A stretch of 64,000 bases of DNA. It comes from Montifringilla adamsi (Eukaryota; Chordata; Aves; Passeriformes; Passeridae). Below, in pieces: positions 62,047-64,000 of this stretch (within the stretch, counting starts at the first letter, position 1; each line of letters begins with the position of its first letter). The notes beneath the pieces were generated by a model. It searched no databases and was not told where the DNA came from. It saw only the letters and a list, made by a program, of their open reading frames with translations. The stretch spans positions 4,285,383-4,349,382 of the forward strand of contig JAGGNK010008892.1 of assembly GCA_017590115.1 (NCBI GenBank). The letters are read 5' to 3'. Position numbers and translations under genes: made by a program.

Positions 62047-64000
62047 GTATGATTGACTGCAGGGAGGTTCCCCTCTCCAGCACTCACTTCACACTTCATT
62101 GTTGCACTCTGTGCATCTACTTGTTTACCTTACTGTCCATTTCATTAGTTTCTTCCATGGCAATATCCTTTATTACACTTTTGTCTGCCAAATACAGCTT
62201 ATGGATTGATGGTTCCTGTGAGTGGCTTAGCAGCTCTTTTCCTGCTCTATCCCCTGTGACTTGGTACCTTGAGTAGTGGGAAAAGATGGTACTAGGGGAT
62301 GGACTACTACTTACTAGTAGTTTTCTCAGAGTAGTTTACTAGCATTACAGTGGACTTAAAATACTTTGGAAGATGTTCTGAGAATTCAGTTTGTTTGTGC
62401 TTCAGAGCACCCTTTCTTGGGATCCACAGAAGTAAGTATTTTGAAGAACAAATAGATGCAGGGGAAATGGAAGGTAGAAGGAGCTGAAGGGTAAAGACTG
62501 GACCGAAAGAGGAGTTAATTTTTAATGAGGTGAGCCTCCAATGAAAGCACTGGAGGCATTGTATCTTCTGCCTGGAAAACATTTCTCTTTTGTTGTTTCT
62601 GTTTTCCAGCCAATTTAGAATTAAGTGGGATGAGTTACTTTTTGTAGCATGTAAACAGTAGTGATTTCTTGAAGCTTCTTTAAATAATTTGTTGTTCCTG
62701 TAAGCTTCCATTAGTTAAAAGAATGTTGACATCAGCATCACTGACTGAGTACAGTGCATATGGCTTTAATTCCCAAAGCACTTGGGAAACTTATCATCCA
62801 GAATGCCAAGGTTTTGCTCTCTGGGTTAAATGACAATCATTGTTATGTCTAGAATCAGTCTGCTGTGTTGGCTACCAGTGATACCTTTTTCTGAAGTGTG
62901 TATGTACCTTTGCTAAGACAGCATGTATGTCCCAAACTGATCCTTCAAAAATTTCACAGATTGAGGACTCCTTGTTTGTCTTTCTCTATTGTGTCAGGAT
63001 TACAAGTTACATCATGATGTAGCCCTGCCACATGCCAAGACTGTTCCTTCTTAGGATTGAGTATCATCTGAGAGATAACTTTGAATACCAAATTGACCAT
63101 TCAATCAGATCTGATCCCTTGCTTGTGTGTCAGTGTTCTGGTTGTCTGGGAGCTCCTGGGCCCCAACCCTCCTTCCATGCTCCCACAATAATACTCTGTT
63201 TTGTGAGAATTTTGTGTCCTCTCACAGAAGCTCACTCCATGTCAACTCCCATCTCACAGCATTGCTGGGTAGTTGTAGGCTGTTTTTATTATGTCCTCCT
63301 CTCTTTTTCTTAATAGTGTCTATTAACCACTTCGTTCCTTGTGGAAATGAGCACAGTGTAGGAGAACTTGTGTCTTTGCCCGTTTGGGGCAGAGCCAACA
63401 AAAGAAGTACCCCTTTTCTGTATAGTTGTTTATAAGGTTCAAAGTCTATTCTATTTGTATTTGATGCACTGAAGCTCTTTAATATTAGTGATTTTTTGGA
63501 TGACTCTTTTGTTTAAAATTATTGTAACCCATTGGCTCTTTAGCTGGCATGTGATCTCTACTAGCCCTCCTCCTCCAGAGAGCCACCCAATTAGACTATC
63601 CTGTTGTTCTGTGTGTGGCTCAGGAACTGAGCCATGAGGCTTGCCTTGAAGAGTGCCCCATTAGAGCTGTGGTGTTTCCTTCTCCTATACCCAGTGTAGT
63701 TCTCTGATGTAGTGTTGTATTGCTGAGGTTGTGTAACATCAGTGGTGCTCCCAAAACACATAACATGGCACTGTCTGTGTGCTAGTGTGGTACCAGCACA
63801 GCTGCTCCCTGAATGTGGAGATTGCTTTTGTTTCCAGAATGCAAGTATCCCTTCTCTTCTAAAGTCCTTCAAACAGGACTCAGAATTGGAAAGAGACCTA
63901 ACAAAATGAATGATAAGGTCAATGATGGTCATCATTCTGCCTTTGGAAAAGTTTGATCTTGGAAAGCTGTGACCTTGCTACCTTCCCAAATGGTCCCTGT
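62047..64000 (+). other. NRXN3 intron after exon D, cut by the window end
   Basis: Begins with the donor GTATGA. No EGF-C exon or known repeat was seen before the end of the window. Minus frames of 114-134 codons at 62307-62711 and 63591-63935 show no family features. Confidence 0.85.

Noticed and set aside
61827..62276. 149-codon frame around exon D, starting with ATG
   Set aside because: Only 61873-62046 is neurexin; both ends run into intron past good splice sites.
62307..62711. 134-codon minus-strand frame in the last intron
   Set aside because: No family features, no splice or promoter context; likely chance.

Overview
This window is bird genomic DNA, most likely from a songbird. It carries part of the plus-strand neurexin-3 gene (NRXN3). 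The bird assignment rests on CR1 retroposons with their typical tails (about 32.9-33.65, 39.36-39.56 and 22.19-22.30 kb) and on several LTRs of types familiar from songbird genomes. The gene assignment rests on four exons whose joined product is neurexin LNS4-LNS5 sequence with NRXN3-specific residues. No prokaryotic-style genes, rRNA, tRNA or CRISPR arrays are visible.

Layout: bases 1-52966 are one AT-rich intron, or part of one, with no recognised NRXN3 exon. It holds six LTR-type copies (8.2, 13.4, 19.1, 21.3, 21.9 and 29.3 kb), three CR1 fragments, a short very CpG-rich patch (18.86-19.01 kb), a diverged local duplication (43.1 and 44.0 kb) and many T-rich tracts. The coding part lies in the last 11 kb: 52967-53086 (120 nt), 59427-59808 (382 nt), 61181-61371 (191 nt) and 61873-62046 (174 nt). 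All four have AG/GT borders and join in one frame to 867 nt (289 codons), entering and leaving in phase 1. They encode the LNS4 part just downstream of splice site 3, the rest of LNS4, and all of LNS5 up to the border with the third EGF repeat. These exons lie upstream of the beta-neurexin start, so only alpha-neurexin transcripts use them.

The exons make one piece of a presynaptic adhesion receptor. The most interesting regulatory lead is a possible 21-nt in-frame microexon at 61806-61826, in the intron where the LNS5 splice site 6 (SS6) insert is expected. It is only 46 nt from the next exon, which is unusually tight. Other leads are the CpG-rich patch beside an LTR, three CTCF-like motifs, an LTR with an internal 110-bp tandem duplication, the duplicated block at 43-44 kb, and two or three exon-like stretches outside NRXN3. 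I found no clearly new multi-gene system. Repeat family names and all comparisons with other species are from memory.
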